IMG/VR virus record: IMGVR_UViG_3300021142_000047
Location: 1 to 48,559 of that record
DNA length: 48,559 nucleotides
DNA from: a virus
Direction: 5' to 3' (one strand)
A program made the position numbers and the translations under genes. Positions within the stretch are counted from its first letter, which is position 1. Each line of letters starts with the position of its first letter. Shown here in pieces: positions 1 to 8,534 of the stretch. The notes beneath the pieces were generated by a model. That model saw nothing but the letters and a program-made list of their open reading frames with translations, was not told the DNA's origin and did not search any database.

Positions 1-2
1 TG

Positions 3-683
3 TGTTCTGATTTGGACAACTGTTCTCAAGTAAAATATCAAATGTTTTTCCAAGGTGTTTCTCAACTTGAACTTGATGGAGTTGGAGGCGCAATGATTGA
101 ATCTTTATGGAATGCTGGAGTTCGTTCTGCAATTGATATTCTTAATCCTGCAAAAGTTAATCGTGAAACATTAATCGCAAAAGGCGTTAAAGATACTCGT
201 AATCTTGAAAAAATGTTTGATGAAATCAAACTTATTACTGAACTTAAACCTGCTGATGTATTAAGAATGCTAGGAATTGACGGAATGGGTAATACAATCT
301 CACATCAAATTGGCAATTACTTATCTGGCGCAAAATATTCGTTTCATGGTTTAACAAAATCAGTAATCGCAGGATTTGATGAAGGCGGACCAAAACGTGC
401 TCTGTATGAATCTGCAATTGCTGAATTATCACAATTTGTTGAAATCACAATGCCCGAAATCATCTCAGATAATTCAATCGGATTTGAACTAACAGGAAGT
501 CCAAAATCTTTTGGATATAAAACAAAAGAAGAATTTATTGCATACGCAAAATCAAAAGGATATCATCACACTGGATTAAAGGATGCTAAAATTTTATTTA
601 CTGACAGTTTAACATCTACAAGTTCAAAAATTAAAACTGCAAAAACAAAAGGTGTTTCTATCATGCTGTATTCTGAGATCTAA
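3..683 (+). CDS. ligA: NAD-dependent DNA ligase, C-terminal part (cut by window edge)
   Basis: The frame is open from the left edge, so only the C-terminal portion is present. The first residues carry paired cysteines followed by a phenylalanine-rich stretch, as in the zinc finger of bacterial LigA. Next come helix-hairpin-helix repeats (LELDGVGGAMIESLWNAG and LRMLGIDGMGNTISHQIGNYL) and a BRCT-like C-terminus (IGFELTGSPKSFGYKTKEEF). LigA seals nicks using NAD+; this order of domains is typical of its C-terminal half. An internal TTG at 12 gives a 223-aa reading but is probably not the real start. T4 itself uses an ATP ligase, so an NAD ligase is a difference from T4. The catalytic adenylation domain lies outside the window and cannot be checked. 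Confidence 0.8.
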   Translation, partial: CSDLDNCSQVKYQMFFQGVSQLELDGVGGAMIESLWNAGVRSAIDILNPAKVNRETLIAKGVKDTRNLEKMFDEIKLITELKPADVLRMLGIDGMGNTISHQIGNYLSGAKYSFHGLTKSVIAGFDEGGPKRALYESAIAELSQFVEITMPEIISDNSIGFELTGSPKSFGYKTKEEFIAYAKSKGYHHTGLKDAKILFTDSLTSTSSKIKTAKTKGVSIMLYSEI

Positions 684-786
684 TTCATATTTATTGCATC
701 TACAGAACTTTTTACATCTTGATTATATAATCTATAAAAAAATAATAAAGTTCATCTAAAAGAATCTAAATGGCACAAAGTAAAGT

Positions 787-885
787 ATGGCAAAAGAAGC
801 AGTTGCTGAAAAGGCAAATAAAGACATCGTAGCTCTATCTGATTATATTTTTGCCAAAGTTATCATACACCCAAAATTCAAATAA
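787..885 (+). pseudogene. Truncated copy of the gp39 topoisomerase N-terminus
   Basis: A 32-codon ORF starts MAKEAVAEKANKDIVALSD and then runs into sequence that belongs to the opposite-strand endonuclease remnant. Its NKDIVALSD matches NKEVIALSD in the intact topoisomerase gene starting at 1158. I read it as the original or duplicated first ~19 codons of the topoisomerase gene, left behind when a homing endonuclease gene inserted just after the ALSD codons. It has no function I can propose. Confidence 0.65.
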
Positions 886-1116
886 AAAACCTTTAGTAAG
901 AACAGAATCTCGTTTTAATAAATTCTTAACTTTTTGAACTTCATAAGTTCTTATGGATTTTACTTCAATTATTTTATTTTCTGATGGAATATAAATGTCA
1001 GGATAATATCTATGAAGTTTTTTATTTTGATTATATTCAAAACTACCACATACATTAAATATGTCTTTATTTGAAATAATTATTTCATCTTCATTATATT
1101 TTTTAAAACTAAAAAA
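835..1116 (-). pseudogene. Homing endonuclease remnant, PD-(D/E)XK C-terminal domain
   Basis: Read on the minus strand this stretch is open for about 90 codons and ends at a TAG (complement of 835-837). It contains YYPDIYIPS followed by KIIEVKS, which matches YYPDFYI and TIIEVKS in the free-standing endonuclease at 5337-6224; both keep the PD...ExK catalytic pattern. There is no start codon: an in-frame stop lies just upstream (complement of 1117-1119) and the N-terminal zinc-ribbon and repeat region is missing. It fills most of the 474-base gap between the ligase and topoisomerase genes. It is a decayed mobile gene rather than a working one. Confidence 0.7.
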
Positions 1117-1137
1117 CTAACACATGAATATAATAAC

Positions 1138-1145
1138 TATATAAA
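1138..1145 (+). promoter_or_regulatory. TATATAAA element before gp39
   Basis: TATATAAA lies 12 bases before the gp39 ATG. The same element precedes most transcription units here and resembles the T4 late promoter core TATAAATA recognised by gp55. Promoter activity is inferred. Confidence 0.4.
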
Positions 1146-1157
1146 TTTTATAACGTT

Positions 1158-2996
1158 ATGACTAAAGATCCTAAAGAACTTGAAAAGGAAAAAAATAAAA
1201 CTTATAATAACAAAGAAGTTATTGCATTAAGTGATTTTGAACATTGTTTGTTAAGACCTACTATGTACATAGGCAGCGTTGAAAAATCTGAAGAAAAAGT
1301 TCAGATTGTAGAAGACGGGAAACTTGTTGAAAAAACAAAAATCATTTCTGTAGGTTTCTACAAAATGTTAAATGAAATCGTTGATAATGCTTTTGATGAA
1401 GCAAAACGAATGAAAGGCGAGATGCCAAAAATTACTGTTAAGATTGACTCAAAAACAAATGCCGTAAAAGTTACTGATACTGGAGGCGGATTTGTTAATG
1501 CTGAAAAAGTAAACCCTAAAACAGGACAGTCAAATGTTGAAACTGCAATGTCAATGTTACGAGCAGGTTCAAACTTTTATAATGAATCATCTGAAGAATC
1601 CCTTATTGGAACTAACGGTGTAGGCGCCGCTCTTGTAAATATGTTATCTGATGAGTTTAGTGTTCTTACAATTAACAGTGATATCTCATTTGGTGTAGAA
1701 TGGAAACGATTTGAAAAAACTGATGAACTTATTGAAAAACGAAATAAGAAATTAGCAACAGGAACAACTGTTACTTATATTCCTCGTAAGGATATCTTTA
1801 AAGGCTGTACTTGGGATAAAGAATATTTGCATACAATGTTTATCTTCCGCGAGTTCTTGAAAAAACAAGATCCTGTAATTTCAAACTTGGAGATTGAGTT
1901 TTACTTTGATGATGTTAAACTTGACTTATCATTACCGTTCATTCCTGAAGACGCAGTTGTCATTCAATCAAAAATTGGAATGGTTGCCGTTTGGAAACGT
2001 TTTGATGATGCAACTAGCGTATCATTTATTAACGGTGCACAATGTTCAGGAATTCATCAAAAAGTTTTTGTAGATTGGATAAATGATATCTTTAATTACC
2101 AATATGCGCATCACTTTTACGAATCATTAATTATTTTAAATGTTCCACCAAAGCTTGTTCGTTTCGGTGACCAAAATAAAACAAAATATGCAGCTGGCCG
2201 TTGGGAAATCCAGCCTCTTCTTGAAAAAGAATTCTTTAAGAAACTTAAACCTGCAATTGTTCGTTCACAATTCTATGATGATGTAAGAAAAGCAATTGAG
2301 GAAAGAAACCAAAAACAAGACTTGAATGAAATCAAGAATAAGAAAAAGAAAGCTGCAAAAGTAATTAGTGATAAGTATTTCCCGCCTTCACAAAGTAAAG
2401 GATCCCTCTTTATCGTTGAGGGTAATTCTGCTCGTGGTTCCATTTTACAAAAACGCGATCCGAGAATTGATGGTGTCTATACGTTAAAAGGTAAAATCAA
2501 AAACGCAAAAACATTAAGTGATTTAAGTTCAAATACTGAGATCATTGATTTAATGAATATCTTAAATCTTGAACCTAGAGATGGCAGTAAATGTGCATTC
2601 TCAAATATTGTCATATCAACTGACTGGGACCCTGATGGCATTGGTCACATTGCATCTCTAGTGATTAATCTATTTTATAAATGGTTTCCACAGGTTATTG
2701 AACAAGGCCGTTTACATATCCTTATTATTCCTTTAGTGTCCGCTGAAGTAGGTGGCAAAAGAACATATTATTATTCTCTTGAAGAATGGGCGGAATTTCA
2801 AGGAAAGGGAACTGCTTATAAAAATGTTCGTTACTTAAAAGGATTAGGATCTTTAAGTATTGAAGATTGGGAAGTTGTTATGAAAGAACGTAAAATGTTT
2901 AAAGTAAGAGTTGACCGTTCAGCTGCAAAATACATTGACATTGCATTTGGTAAATCTGCTGATCGTCGCAAGAGATGGTTAGAGGGTAAAATTTAA
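1158..2996 (+). CDS. 39: Type II DNA topoisomerase large subunit (T4 gp39, fused with gp60 part)
   Basis: 612 aa. The ATPase subunit of the phage type II topoisomerase, which uses ATP to pass duplex DNA and supports replication. The GHKL ATPase features are present: LNEIVDNAFDEA (around residues 71-81), DTGGG (107-111) and GTNGVGA (151-157). The TOPRIM domain follows, with VEGNSARGS near residue 420, the metal-binding STDWDPDG near 489-495 and KGLGSLS near 570. In T4 this protein is divided into gp39 and gp60; here both parts are one continuous ORF. Its partner gp52 begins at 6303. Immediately upstream is a scar with a second copy of its N-terminal codons, so the present N-terminus (rich in Lys and Glu up to residue 20) may be secondary. 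Confidence 0.92.
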   Translation: MTKDPKELEKEKNKTYNNKEVIALSDFEHCLLRPTMYIGSVEKSEEKVQIVEDGKLVEKTKIISVGFYKMLNEIVDNAFDEAKRMKGEMPKITVKIDSKTNAVKVTDTGGGFVNAEKVNPKTGQSNVETAMSMLRAGSNFYNESSEESLIGTNGVGAALVNMLSDEFSVLTINSDISFGVEWKRFEKTDELIEKRNKKLATGTTVTYIPRKDIFKGCTWDKEYLHTMFIFREFLKKQDPVISNLEIEFYFDDVKLDLSLPFIPEDAVVIQSKIGMVAVWKRFDDATSVSFINGAQCSGIHQKVFVDWINDIFNYQYAHHFYESLIILNVPPKLVRFGDQNKTKYAAGRWEIQPLLEKEFFKKLKPAIVRSQFYDDVRKAIEERNQKQDLNEIKNKKKKAAKVISDKYFPPSQSKGSLFIVEGNSARGSILQKRDPRIDGVYTLKGKIKNAKTLSDLSSNTEIIDLMNILNLEPRDGSKCAFSNIVISTDWDPDGIGHIASLVINLFYKWFPQVIEQGRLHILIIPLVSAEVGGKRTYYYSLEEWAEFQGKGTAYKNVRYLKGLGSLSIEDWEVVMKERKMFKVRVDRSAAKYIDIAFGKSADRRKRWLEGKI

Positions 2997-3001
2997 AATG
3001 A

Positions 3002-3009
3002 TATATAAA
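3002..3009 (+). promoter_or_regulatory. TATATAAA element before the 3031 gene group
   Basis: TATATAAA 21 bases before the ATG at 3031, right after the gp39 stop. It would drive the 3031-5270 gene run, which ends at the terminator at 5293. Confidence 0.4.
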
Positions 3010-3030
3010 TTTTAAAATTCCCTCATATCA

Positions 3031-3420
3031 ATGATAAAACTTTACGAGCGATGGCTTGCTGAAGGAGGCAGAGATTTAACATCTCCAATTCCTTTTGAAT
3101 ATGAAGAAGGCAAAGCTAAAATATTTGCTGACCCTGAAGGTGAAAATTGGATGTGCGAAATAACAAGATCAGATGTATATGCTGATCTTCTTGATGAATT
3201 ACGTGATGCAGTTAATGCTAAAAATGATAATAAAATTAGAAGCTTATTAAAAGATGCTCGAGAACTTCCAATATTTGGACTTGATGCGTCAAATGCTTGG
3301 AGACAGTCAATTATTGATTCTCCTGAAAGATCTTCTGATATTGTTGAATATCGTAAACATCTTGCAATTTACGCAATAAGAAAAATTGAAATCTTTCTAG
3401 ACTGGGTAGAAAAAAATTGA
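3031..3420 (+). CDS. Hypothetical protein, 129 aa
   Basis: I do not recognise a family. The protein is acidic and mostly helical, without membrane segments or cysteine clusters, and ends in an amphipathic stretch (AIYAIRKIEIFLDWVEKN). It is the first gene of a tight group: 15 bases separate it from the next ORF, and a TATATAAA element precedes it. Position beside the topoisomerase gene suggests a role in DNA metabolism or host takeover, but the sequence does not show one. Confidence 0.75.
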   Translation: MIKLYERWLAEGGRDLTSPIPFEYEEGKAKIFADPEGENWMCEITRSDVYADLLDELRDAVNAKNDNKIRSLLKDARELPIFGLDASNAWRQSIIDSPERSSDIVEYRKHLAIYAIRKIEIFLDWVEKN

Positions 3421-3435
3421 AATAAAACATAAAAC

Positions 3436-3795
3436 ATGGAAAAAGAATTGTTAGGAAACATCATCCAAATACAAGGACAACTAAAAATCCTTCACTGGCA
3501 AACCGAATCATTTGCTGAACACATGGCATTTGATACAATCTTAGATGACTTATATGATAGATTCGACCGTCTTGTTGAGGTTTATAGCGGTAAATACCAA
3601 AGACTTAAATTTGGTGGAGTTAAACAAATTTCATATGCAGATTATGATAATCTTAAAATTGATGCTTTTATTGAAGGCATGGACGATTTTATGACATCCG
3701 CATTTATGGCTGAACAAGATAGCGAATTAGCAAATATTCGTGATGAAATTAGAGCTGATTTGATGAAGCTTAAATATTTATTGACATTAAAGTAA
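3436..3795 (+). CDS. Ferritin-like helical phage protein (DUF5856 type)
   Basis: 119 aa. The stretch IQGQLKILHWQTESFAEHMA resembles the first helix of Dps/ferritin-like proteins and of a small phage family annotated as DUF5856, in which a His-Trp pair starts the helical bundle. LDDLYDRFDRLVEVYSGKYQRL would be the second helix. Metal binding or oxidase activity is not shown by the sequence. The stop codon overlaps the ATG of the ATP-grasp gene by one base, which suggests co-translation. Confidence 0.6.
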   Translation: MEKELLGNIIQIQGQLKILHWQTESFAEHMAFDTILDDLYDRFDRLVEVYSGKYQRLKFGGVKQISYADYDNLKIDAFIEGMDDFMTSAFMAEQDSELANIRDEIRADLMKLKYLLTLK

Positions 3796-4850
3796 TGATG
3801 TCTATTCAAGATTCATACGATAAATTTATTAAAGCAAGTATAAACGGATCACCATATTTACAAAAGGTGGTCCTTTTTTCAACTATGCCTATGGAGGAAA
3901 AGCAGGAAGTTCAATCAGAGATAAGTAAATTATTTTTGTATTGTGATGATCCTGATGCTTTTCTAGCTGACCATTTATTACAAACTAACCCAATTCTATT
4001 ATGGGATAGATCATCCCTATTAGAAAAGTACGGCGTAAGTGAAGCTATTTCTAAAATACAATTAAACACTTCAGTTTATAATTCACCACATGGCATAATT
4101 GTAAGTAAAATTGATACTTTAAAGATATTAAAAAAGATTGGGTTTTCTTATATACCAGAAACATATTTTACAAAAGAAGAAGCTTATAAAAAATTAAAGT
4201 TTCCTGTTATTGCTAAAGCATCAAATACATTTCAATCTAGAGGTGTTGAAAAAGTAAAGAATAAGAAAACACTTAAATCATTAGGTGATGGCTTTACAAT
4301 CTTTCAAGAACAAATTGAAATTGATGAAGAATATCGTATAGTTTTCTTTTGTGGGAGAGAAGGCTTAACAATGCTAGCCGTTTTTCGCAGAGACCCTGAA
4401 AATGATAAAGCAAAAGAATTAAGAATGAATGAGGCTGAAGGCGATGGCATGAAATTTAAAACATTAAAGAATCGCGAGAAATCTGATTTTTCATGGACTC
4501 AAATAGACCCTAGAAATAATGATAAACTTAACATTCAAGAATGTTATAACATTGCTAACACAATCTTTGCAATAAATCCTACATTAAAAGTTTCGGGATT
4601 AGATATAGCAGTTGATAAAAACGGTAAACATTGGTTTATTGAATCTAACTCAACGCCTGGTCTATTTTCTAATATGCTTCCTTTAATCTATAAATTTATT
4701 TATGAAGATTCTATAGCTAATTTATCACCATACGGAATTAAAAAAATACAGGAGCTTTCTTTTTATTTTGCATCTTTAACTATGAAAGATGAACCTAATT
4801 TTAAAATTGAAGATCCTAACATTTTATACAATCTTACAGGATATATATAA
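3795..4850 (+). CDS. ATP-grasp family protein
   Basis: 351 aa. The middle of the protein carries an ATP-grasp pattern: FPVIAKAS (lysine contacting ATP), then SRGVEKV, FQEQIEIDEEYRIVFF, and near the C-terminus SGLDIAVDKNGKHWFIESN, where D and the final E/N would bind magnesium. Such enzymes (RimK-like, D-Ala-D-Ala ligase-like) join a carboxylate to an amine or thiol through an acyl phosphate. The substrate is unknown. ATG codons at 3795 and 3798 are both possible starts; the first overlaps the upstream stop. The gene sits in a four-gene run with no obvious partner peptide. Confidence 0.7.
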   Translation: MMSIQDSYDKFIKASINGSPYLQKVVLFSTMPMEEKQEVQSEISKLFLYCDDPDAFLADHLLQTNPILLWDRSSLLEKYGVSEAISKIQLNTSVYNSPHGIIVSKIDTLKILKKIGFSYIPETYFTKEEAYKKLKFPVIAKASNTFQSRGVEKVKNKKTLKSLGDGFTIFQEQIEIDEEYRIVFFCGREGLTMLAVFRRDPENDKAKELRMNEAEGDGMKFKTLKNREKSDFSWTQIDPRNNDKLNIQECYNIANTIFAINPTLKVSGLDIAVDKNGKHWFIESNSTPGLFSNMLPLIYKFIYEDSIANLSPYGIKKIQELSFYFASLTMKDEPNFKIEDPNILYNLTGYI

Positions 4851-4868
4851 TAAAAATAATAAAAAAAA

Positions 4869-5270
4869 ATGGAAAAATACGTAAAAACTTTTGAGAGCTT
4901 TGTTTCCTATTTAAATGAAGCTAAAAACTTTGGTGACATTACTGCTGCAATAGGTGGTGGAAATGACAGAGTTTTTAAAGAATTCTTTAAAAACGCAAAA
5001 AAAGGTGATACTTTTGAGTATGCTCCTAATGGTGTAGAGCTTGATTTTATCGCAAATAAATCTCAAGTTTCTCAAGGCGAAATTGATCTTGAAGTTAAAC
5101 AAACATCTCGTGATGCTAAACCTGTTAAATGTACAGTAGTTGGTAAAAGAGAAGGTGTTGTTTTAAACGGAGGTGGAATGGAATATGAAGCTGAAGAAAC
5201 TGACGCAGTTTACTTTATCATGGGTACTGATAAAAACACTATTTATGTTTTAACAGATACTTTCGAATAA
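4869..5270 (+). CDS. Hypothetical protein with T4-like capsid-targeting N-terminus
   Basis: 133 aa. The N-terminus (KYVKTFESFVSYLNEAK) resembles the capsid-targeting peptide of T4 internal proteins (MKTYQEFIAE type), which directs proteins into the prohead core and is removed by the gp21 protease. The remainder is mixed charged residues and beta-rich sequence without a family I know. It could be a protein packaged in the head; this is inference from a short motif. The gene is last in its group and is followed by a strong terminator. Confidence 0.65.
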   Translation: MEKYVKTFESFVSYLNEAKNFGDITAAIGGGNDRVFKEFFKNAKKGDTFEYAPNGVELDFIANKSQVSQGEIDLEVKQTSRDAKPVKCTVVGKREGVVLNGGGMEYEAEETDAVYFIMGTDKNTIYVLTDTFE

Positions 5271-5292
5271 AACATAAAACTTATTTTTATGA

Positions 5293-5317
5293 GGGTTGCT
5301 TAGGCAACCCTTTTTTT
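5293..5317 (+). terminator. Rho-independent terminator
   Basis: GGGTTGC, loop TTAG, GCAACCC, followed by seven T. It closes the 3031-5270 gene group and also separates it from the opposing endonuclease gene. Confidence 0.9.
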
Positions 5318-5336
5318 GTTAATAACAATCAAGAAT

Positions 5337-6224
5337 TTATAACACTATGAATAAAAAATTTAAACCCGCAGACTTACACGCAGCTTCTTTTAAAAGATTT
5401 TTTTCTTTGTGTTTTTCAAATGTGTATTTGCTTTTAACTTCAATTATAGTGTTTGTACTTTTTATGTAAAAATCAGGATAATAAGATCGTTTTACATTAT
5501 TATGTAAGTAATGTATTTTGCCTATACAATTATGAATATCTTTAACTGAAATTACAATATCGTTTTCATCATATGTTTTTAAAAGATCAGCTAACACAAT
5601 AGGCTCGTATCCTTGCAATTTAACAATTTTTCCACTAGGCAAAATAAATTCTTTATAAGCATAGGAATTTTTTAACTGATCATTTGCATATTCAATATCT
5701 GACCATTTTATAATCATTGAATTTCTACGTTTTTCTGTTGTAGTTTTTCTATTCTGTGATACTTTTTGTTTAGCGCTAGCTTGTTTTTTATATTCAGTAT
5801 CTTCCCATATCTTAAGCATAGCTTCTTTTTTTGCCGTTCTCACATAACTTCTATTTGCAATATCTTTATTTATTTTTTTCTGATTTTCTTTAAACTTATC
5901 ATCACTATATTTTTCTTTTATTTTCTTTGAAACTTTATCTTTGTAATTGATATCCGACCATCTTTTAATTAAATCACTGGAATGTTTTTCTTTAATCTCT
6001 TTTCTGTTTTGGTATTCTTTATGAAAAGCAGAAATTTTATCGTTACGTTCTTTTGATTTTGCTGCATTTTGAATACTTAATTTAACTTTTTCTTTATATG
6101 ATGGATCGCTCCATTTATATTTAGATGTGCAACTTCTTGAACACGTTTTAGTATTTTTATGTTTTGTATTAAATGGTTTATTACAACAAACACATTCTTT
6201 TTCATATATCATATAAGTCTTCAT
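5337..6224 (-). CDS. Free-standing homing endonuclease, PD-(D/E)XK type
   Basis: 295 aa, the only clear complete minus-strand gene in the window. The N-terminus has a zinc ribbon (C11-x2-C14 and C28-x3-C32). The centre has repeated KWSD/RWSD..YK.K units like the DNA-binding repeats associated with homing endonucleases. The C-terminus carries the nuclease pattern: YYPDFYI (P250, D251) then TIIEVKSKYTF (E262, K264), that is PD-x10-ExK. Such enzymes cut phage genomes that lack the gene and spread it by repair. It lies between the gp39 group and gp52, comparable to mob/seg genes in T4. A decayed relative sits at 835-1116, so the family has moved in this genome more than once. Confidence 0.8.
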   Translation of the reverse strand: MKTYMIYEKECVCCNKPFNTKHKNTKTCSRSCTSKYKWSDPSYKEKVKLSIQNAAKSKERNDKISAFHKEYQNRKEIKEKHSSDLIKRWSDINYKDKVSKKIKEKYSDDKFKENQKKINKDIANRSYVRTAKKEAMLKIWEDTEYKKQASAKQKVSQNRKTTTEKRRNSMIIKWSDIEYANDQLKNSYAYKEFILPSGKIVKLQGYEPIVLADLLKTYDENDIVISVKDIHNCIGKIHYLHNNVKRSYYPDFYIKSTNTIIEVKSKYTFEKHKEKNLLKEAACKSAGLNFLFIVL

Positions 6225-6262
6225 TTTTATAAACTGTTATATAAAACTATTTATCATGTATG

Positions 6263-6270
6263 TATATAAA
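6263..6270 (+). promoter_or_regulatory. TATATAAA element before gp52
   Basis: TATATAAA 32 bases upstream of the gp52 start, between the divergent endonuclease gene and gp52. Confidence 0.4.
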
Positions 6271-6302
6271 TTATAAAGGTTAAACTTATAAAAACTAAAA
6301 AT

Positions 6303-7715
6303 TTGAAACATAAAACATATCCTTTAAACATTTCTCGACAAATTGATACTAACTTCAGAAACTACGCTTTATATGTTTTGGAGAATCGTGGGATACCGAA
6401 TTTTTATGATGCGTTAACAAATGTTCAACGTTTTATTATGATAAATGCTCCAGCTAATTATAATAAAACAATGTCACTTGTTGGTTCTTGTATGAGCGAC
6501 GGTTATCACCACGGTGATGCTTCTTTATCAAAAGCAATTAATCGACTTGCTCGACCTTTTGGTAACAGTGAACAGCTTTTAAATGGTGATGGATTTTTTG
6601 GATCACCGGTAACACAAGAAGCTGCTGCTCCTCGTTACACTTCTATTCGGATTAATCCTACAATTGCGGATATGATTCGTAAAAACAATTTTTTAAATAC
6701 ACGTGATGAAGAAGGATCTTATGATCCGTTATGGGTTGATTTACCTATAGGATTAACAAACACAATCGTTGGTATTGCTGTAGGATATAAATCAACTGTA
6801 TTACCCAGAAATTTGTCTGATGTACAAAAGTTCCTAAATGGCGAAATAACTGAACTTATACCTTACTTTAAAGGTTCTAAATGCAAGGTTTCCCGATATA
6901 AAGGAATGAATAAATCTTGGCTTATTGAAGGTAGACTTGAAATTAATCAAAAAACAAAAACTATAAGAATAGTTGAACTTCCACCATTAATGAAATATGG
7001 GTCCTTCTTGAAAAAACTGGACAGCATTATATCAGGATATAATGTTCGTTTAGTTAATAATTCATTGAATGAAATTGACTTGACTGTTACTTTAACAGGT
7101 TCAAAGGAGGACTGGGAATCTTTTGTAATTGAAATCGACCGAGCAACAAAAATGTTGGTGACAGAAACACCAATTTTTGTTAAAGATGGTTTGGTTATTG
7201 AATATGAAAGAATTGAAGATTACATTAATGACTTCCGTTATCGTTTAGGTGATTTGAGAGTTCGTAAGTTAACATACTATATGAATGTAACTGATGAAGA
7301 ACTCTTATTCCAAAAATTTAAAGAAAAGTATTTGCTTTTTATGCTTGAAACAAAAGGCAAGAAAATGAGAACTGATGAAGAAATTAATTCTTTCTTAACA
7401 GAATTAACAGTTGGCTACCCTAATGTTCGTCGTCGTCTTGATGCAATTTATTTAAAGTCTCTATCTGATGATGAATTACAGAGAACACGTGAAAAGATTA
7501 AAAAATTAACAGTTGAATTAGCAGCTCAGAAAAAAGAATTAGCTGTCGCTGTTAAATCTTTTGAAAAAATGACAGATACATCTTTAACAAGAGCAACAAC
7601 AAATCGTGCTAATTCAACAACCAACTTATTTGCTGAAGAAGAAGAGATTGACGGTATTGAAGTGTTTGGCTCTTCTGTTTTTGAAGAAGACGATGATGAA
7701 GAAGATGAAAACTAA
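6303..7715 (+). CDS. 52: Type II DNA topoisomerase medium subunit (T4 gp52)
   Basis: 470 aa. The DNA-cleaving subunit of the phage topoisomerase, homologous to GyrA/ParC and partner of gp39. Landmarks are RNYALYVLENRGIPNFYDAL near residue 20, VQRFIM, DGYHHGDASL near 66-75 and the active-site region AAAPRYTSIR with the catalytic tyrosine at about residue 112. A coiled coil precedes a very acidic tail (EEDDDEEDEN). The start appears to be TTG at 6303, because no ATG lies in frame closer to the conserved N-terminus; the leader just before it is A-rich. It is separated from gp39 by about 3.3 kb of small genes and a homing endonuclease. Confidence 0.92.
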   Translation: MKHKTYPLNISRQIDTNFRNYALYVLENRGIPNFYDALTNVQRFIMINAPANYNKTMSLVGSCMSDGYHHGDASLSKAINRLARPFGNSEQLLNGDGFFGSPVTQEAAAPRYTSIRINPTIADMIRKNNFLNTRDEEGSYDPLWVDLPIGLTNTIVGIAVGYKSTVLPRNLSDVQKFLNGEITELIPYFKGSKCKVSRYKGMNKSWLIEGRLEINQKTKTIRIVELPPLMKYGSFLKKLDSIISGYNVRLVNNSLNEIDLTVTLTGSKEDWESFVIEIDRATKMLVTETPIFVKDGLVIEYERIEDYINDFRYRLGDLRVRKLTYYMNVTDEELLFQKFKEKYLLFMLETKGKKMRTDEEINSFLTELTVGYPNVRRRLDAIYLKSLSDDELQRTREKIKKLTVELAAQKKELAVAVKSFEKMTDTSLTRATTNRANSTTNLFAEEEEIDGIEVFGSSVFEEDDDEEDEN

Positions 7716-7727
7716 TTTAAAAATAAG

Positions 7728-7736
7728 TATATAAAA
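7728..7736 (+). promoter_or_regulatory. TATATAAAA element before gp45
   Basis: TATATAAAATAAAA leads into the A-rich leader of the clamp gene, 24 bases before its ATG. Confidence 0.4.
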
Positions 7737-7760
7737 TAAAATCAAAAAATAAAATAAACT

Positions 7761-8522
7761 ATGGAAACATTAGAACGTAAAGGTACTAAAACTTTAAAGT
7801 TGCAGTTAACAGATGCAACAGAATTTACTAACTTCTTAAAAAGATTCTCACCAATTTCTGGAAGCTTACTTATTGAACTTGAAGACGGATACTTAAAGGC
7901 AAAAACTCACACACCTGAAAGAAGTGTTGTTAAAGCTTCAAAAATTGAATTAAGTAGAGTATTTAATATTGAAACTGTTGATGAACCAATTATTTTTGGT
8001 GTTTATTCAGTTGACAAGTTAATTAATTCATTCTCTCATTTTAATGAAAATGACCTAAACTTTACAATTCAATTAGAAAAAACTCCAGAAGGAATTGTTG
8101 GAACTGATCTTGTTTTACAAGGATTTAACTTAAAGATTGTTTTTCAATGTGCTACTTTAAGATTATTCACGCACATTACTGATGAAATGATGGATCGTAT
8201 TGCTGATACATCTTCTGCTGAAGTTAACTTTGTTTTAACAAAAGAAGTTCAAGCTCGTGTTAATTCATTAACAAAAATTGACTCAGATCAAAAATTATTA
8301 ACTATTTCTGTTAATGGCGGAAACGTGAATGCAAGTGGTAAATCTTTTGAATTAAACTTATTATCAATTGATAATGCTGATGCAAATCTTGAGCTATCAG
8401 TTTATAAATCACAATTCGTATTTGTTGATAAAGAAGATACAATGGTTTATATGAATGAAGACCGTTTAATCTTTCATTCTCTTGAGACTGATACAAAAAT
8501 GATAATAGGCAAAGCGGATTAG
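7761..8522 (+). CDS. 45: DNA polymerase sliding clamp (T4 gp45-like)
   Basis: 253 aa. A beta-rich protein with the length and two-domain rhythm of T4 gp45 (228 aa), the trimeric ring that tethers gp43 to DNA and, in T4, activates late transcription through gp55 and gp33. Recognition rests on overall pattern (TEFTNFLKRFSPISGSLLIE at the first strand-helix unit, and VFQCATLRLFT in the middle) and on position directly before polymerase sequence and in a genome that also has gp44. No single catalytic motif is available, so the assignment is probable rather than certain. Confidence 0.75.
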   Translation: METLERKGTKTLKLQLTDATEFTNFLKRFSPISGSLLIELEDGYLKAKTHTPERSVVKASKIELSRVFNIETVDEPIIFGVYSVDKLINSFSHFNENDLNFTIQLEKTPEGIVGTDLVLQGFNLKIVFQCATLRLFTHITDEMMDRIADTSSAEVNFVLTKEVQARVNSLTKIDSDQKLLTISVNGGNVNASGKSFELNLLSIDNADANLELSVYKSQFVFVDKEDTMVYMNEDRLIFHSLETDTKMIIGKAD

Positions 8523-8534
8523 TCCAAAATGTAC

